Assembly: GCF_040732315.1 (NCBI RefSeq)
Contig: NZ_CP160388.1
Coordinates: forward strand, 2,322,494 to 2,386,493
Length of the DNA: 64,000 bases
Direction: 5' to 3'
Origin: Oryzisolibacter sp. LB2S
Lineage (GTDB): Bacteria; Pseudomonadota; Gammaproteobacteria; Burkholderiales; Burkholderiaceae_C
Position numbers and translations under genes: made by a program. This document shows, piece after piece, positions 62,927 through 64,000 of the stretch. Numbering within the stretch: position 1 is the stretch's first letter; each line of letters begins with the position of its first letter. Below the pieces are notes generated by a model that was not told the origin of the DNA, ran no database searches, and worked only from the letters and a program-made list of their open reading frames with translations.

Positions 62927-63547
62927 ATGAGCTTCATGCTCGCCATCTACCTGCTGGCCATCACGGCCGAGGCCATGTCCGGGGCGCTCGCGGCCGGGCG
63001 GCGCAACATGGACATCTTCGGCGTGTCGGTGATCGCCTTCGTCACTGCCCTGGGCGGCGGCACGATACGCGACATGATTCTGGGCCACTACCCTCTGGGC
63101 TGGACGCAGCACCCCGAATACGTGTACCTGGTGATCGGCGCGGGCCTGCTGACCACTCTGGTGGCGCATTACATGATCCGCCTCAAGCGCGTCTTTCTGG
63201 TGCTCGACGCGCTGGGGCTGGTCGCGTTCTCGCTGATCGGCTGCAGTGTGGCGCTGGAGCTGTCCTACCCCCAGCTCGTGGTTGTCATGGCCGGCATGAT
63301 CACCGGCATCAGCGGCGGCATTCTGCGCGACGTGCTGTGCAACCAGGTGCCCGTGGTGTTCCGGCGCGAGCTCTATGCCAGCGTCTCGCTTGCCGTGTGC
63401 CTGCTGTTCCTCGCACTGCGCGCCTGGGACGTTGACCATGACCTGAGCGTCGCCGTGTGCTTTGCCCTGGGCCTGGCGCTCAGGCTGGCGGCCATACGCT
63501 GGCACTGGCGACTGCCCGTTTTCTCCTACCAGCAGCGCTGGGAATGA
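62927..63547 (+). CDS. TRIC-type (YadS/UPF0126) cation-channel family membrane protein
   Basis: The 206-residue protein has about seven hydrophobic segments and two copies of the family's glycine-rich motif: VTALGGGTIRDMILGHYP and ITGISGGILRDVLCNQVP, as in YadS and TRIC channel proteins that conduct monovalent cations. It begins MSFMLAIYLLAITAEAMSGA, LAAGRR. I choose ATG 62927 because it matches the usual family start; an in-frame TTG at 62861 lies in the T-tract of the yggX terminator. Physiological substrate is unknown. Confidence 0.85.
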   Translation: MSFMLAIYLLAITAEAMSGALAAGRRNMDIFGVSVIAFVTALGGGTIRDMILGHYPLGWTQHPEYVYLVIGAGLLTTLVAHYMIRLKRVFLVLDALGLVAFSLIGCSVALELSYPQLVVVMAGMITGISGGILRDVLCNQVPVVFRRELYASVSLAVCLLFLALRAWDVDHDLSVAVCFALGLALRLAAIRWHWRLPVFSYQQRWE

Positions 63548-63559
63548 TGGCCTTGCCCC

Positions 63560-64000
63560 ATGTCTGATTCCGTATCCTGGCTGCCCGACGGCACGCCGTT
63601 TTGCAACCGGTTTGGCGACCGCTACCACGGCGAGCAGGGCCTGGCCCAGGCGCGCGACGTTTTCCTCAAGGGCTGCGGCCTGCCTGAGGCCTGGGCCGGC
63701 GCGCAGCAGTGGCGCATCCTCGAGACGGGCTTTGGCTTCGGCCTGAACTTCCTCACCACCTGGGCCGCGTGGCGCGCCGACCCCCAGCGCCCGCGACTGC
63801 TGCATTTCGTCTCGCTCGAGGCCTGGCCCGTCACGGGCGACGACCTGCTGCAGGCGGCCCGGCGCTTCCCCGAGCTCCTGCCTCTGGCCCAGCAGCTGCA
63901 CGCCCAGTACTGGGGCCTGCTGCCCGGCGTGCACCGCCTGTGGTTCGAGGACGGGCGCGTGCTGCTGACCCTGTGCGTGGGCGACGCCCAGACCCAGCTG
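63560..64000 (+). CDS. mnmC: MnmC-type tRNA 5-methylaminomethyl-2-thiouridine biosynthesis protein, N-terminal part
   Basis: MnmC finishes the wobble-uridine modification mnm5s2U34: a FAD oxidoreductase domain demodifies cmnm5 and a methyltransferase domain methylates nm5. The 147 visible residues are from the methyltransferase domain: WLPDGTPFCNRFGDRYHGEQ, RDVFLKGCGLPEAWAG, and ILETGFGFGLNFLTTWAAWR with the SAM glycine loop, FVSLEAWPVTGDDL following. The gene runs past the window end, so presence of the second domain is not shown. It lies 12 bp after the TRIC-type gene. Confidence 0.86.
   Translation, partial: MSDSVSWLPDGTPFCNRFGDRYHGEQGLAQARDVFLKGCGLPEAWAGAQQWRILETGFGFGLNFLTTWAAWRADPQRPRLLHFVSLEAWPVTGDDLLQAARRFPELLPLAQQLHAQYWGLLPGVHRLWFEDGRVLLTLCVGDAQTQL

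Overview
The window is a GC-rich, densely coded bacterial chromosome segment. A denitrification nos cluster, the typical beta-proteobacterial order hom-thrC-mobB-moeA-moaD, and a dispersed intergenic repeat of the kind common in Comamonadaceae point to an Acidovorax/Alicycliphilus-like member of the Burkholderiales. This assignment rests on gene content and style, not on a search.

Layout. 1-8050: the 3' end of nosZ, then nosR-nosD-nosF-nosY-nosL and a second NosL-like protein, closed by a terminator. 8078-11092 (minus): RhlE helicase, a YpfJ-type metallopeptidase and dCTP deaminase. 11205-31003: a purine-catabolism island. It holds PuuD (urate to 5-hydroxyisourate), XdhC, UraH, a gamma-glutamyltransferase, GlxR-Hyi-Gcl (glyoxylate to glycerate), a LysR regulator, a DUF485/ActP symporter pair, glycerate kinase, a GntR regulator, PuuE allantoinase, a UraD-AllC fusion and an unusual M20 hydrolase. 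Together these convert urate through allantoin, allantoate and glyoxylate to phosphoglycerate; xanthine dehydrogenase subunits and a stand-alone ureidoglycolate lyase are not seen. 31053-38308: ribD, a kinase-like protein, dusC, a methyltransferase, GNAT, aldehyde dehydrogenase, a GFA protein and a small membrane protein. 38369-40972: clpB. 41065-49471 (minus): a potassium-uptake operon kdpF-kdpA-kdpC-kdpB-kdpD-kdpE in an unusual A-C-B order, with two extra tiny membrane ORFs and a leader ORF whose Shine-Dalgarno lies in a perfect hairpin. 49560-53098: molybdopterin genes moaE, moaD, moeA and mobB, with three small plus-strand genes (one broken by a TAA) between moaE and moaD. 53268-57349: thrC, hom and an AlaT-type aminotransferase. 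57468-59789: an Mth938-like protein, tRNA-Ser, a methyltransferase, an IS3-type remnant and a tRNA-Ala/Glu/Asp operon. 60010-64000: lytic transglycosylase, LMW tyrosine phosphatase, DsrE-like protein, YggX, a TRIC-type channel protein and the start of mnmC.

The non-coding space is largely filled by repeats: at least ten copies or half copies of a hairpin repeat (one inside moeA coding sequence, others supplying the ends of hyi and kdpB), about five copies of an inverted GTCATCCCCGC element of roughly 85 bp, a 20-bp tandem array, and two copies of a third element.

The observations most worth following up are the kdp leader (hairpin, leader ORF, gene order), the related 10-bp palindromes near puuD, uraH/ggt and the GntR gene, and the M20 enzyme that lacks the usual bridging aspartate.
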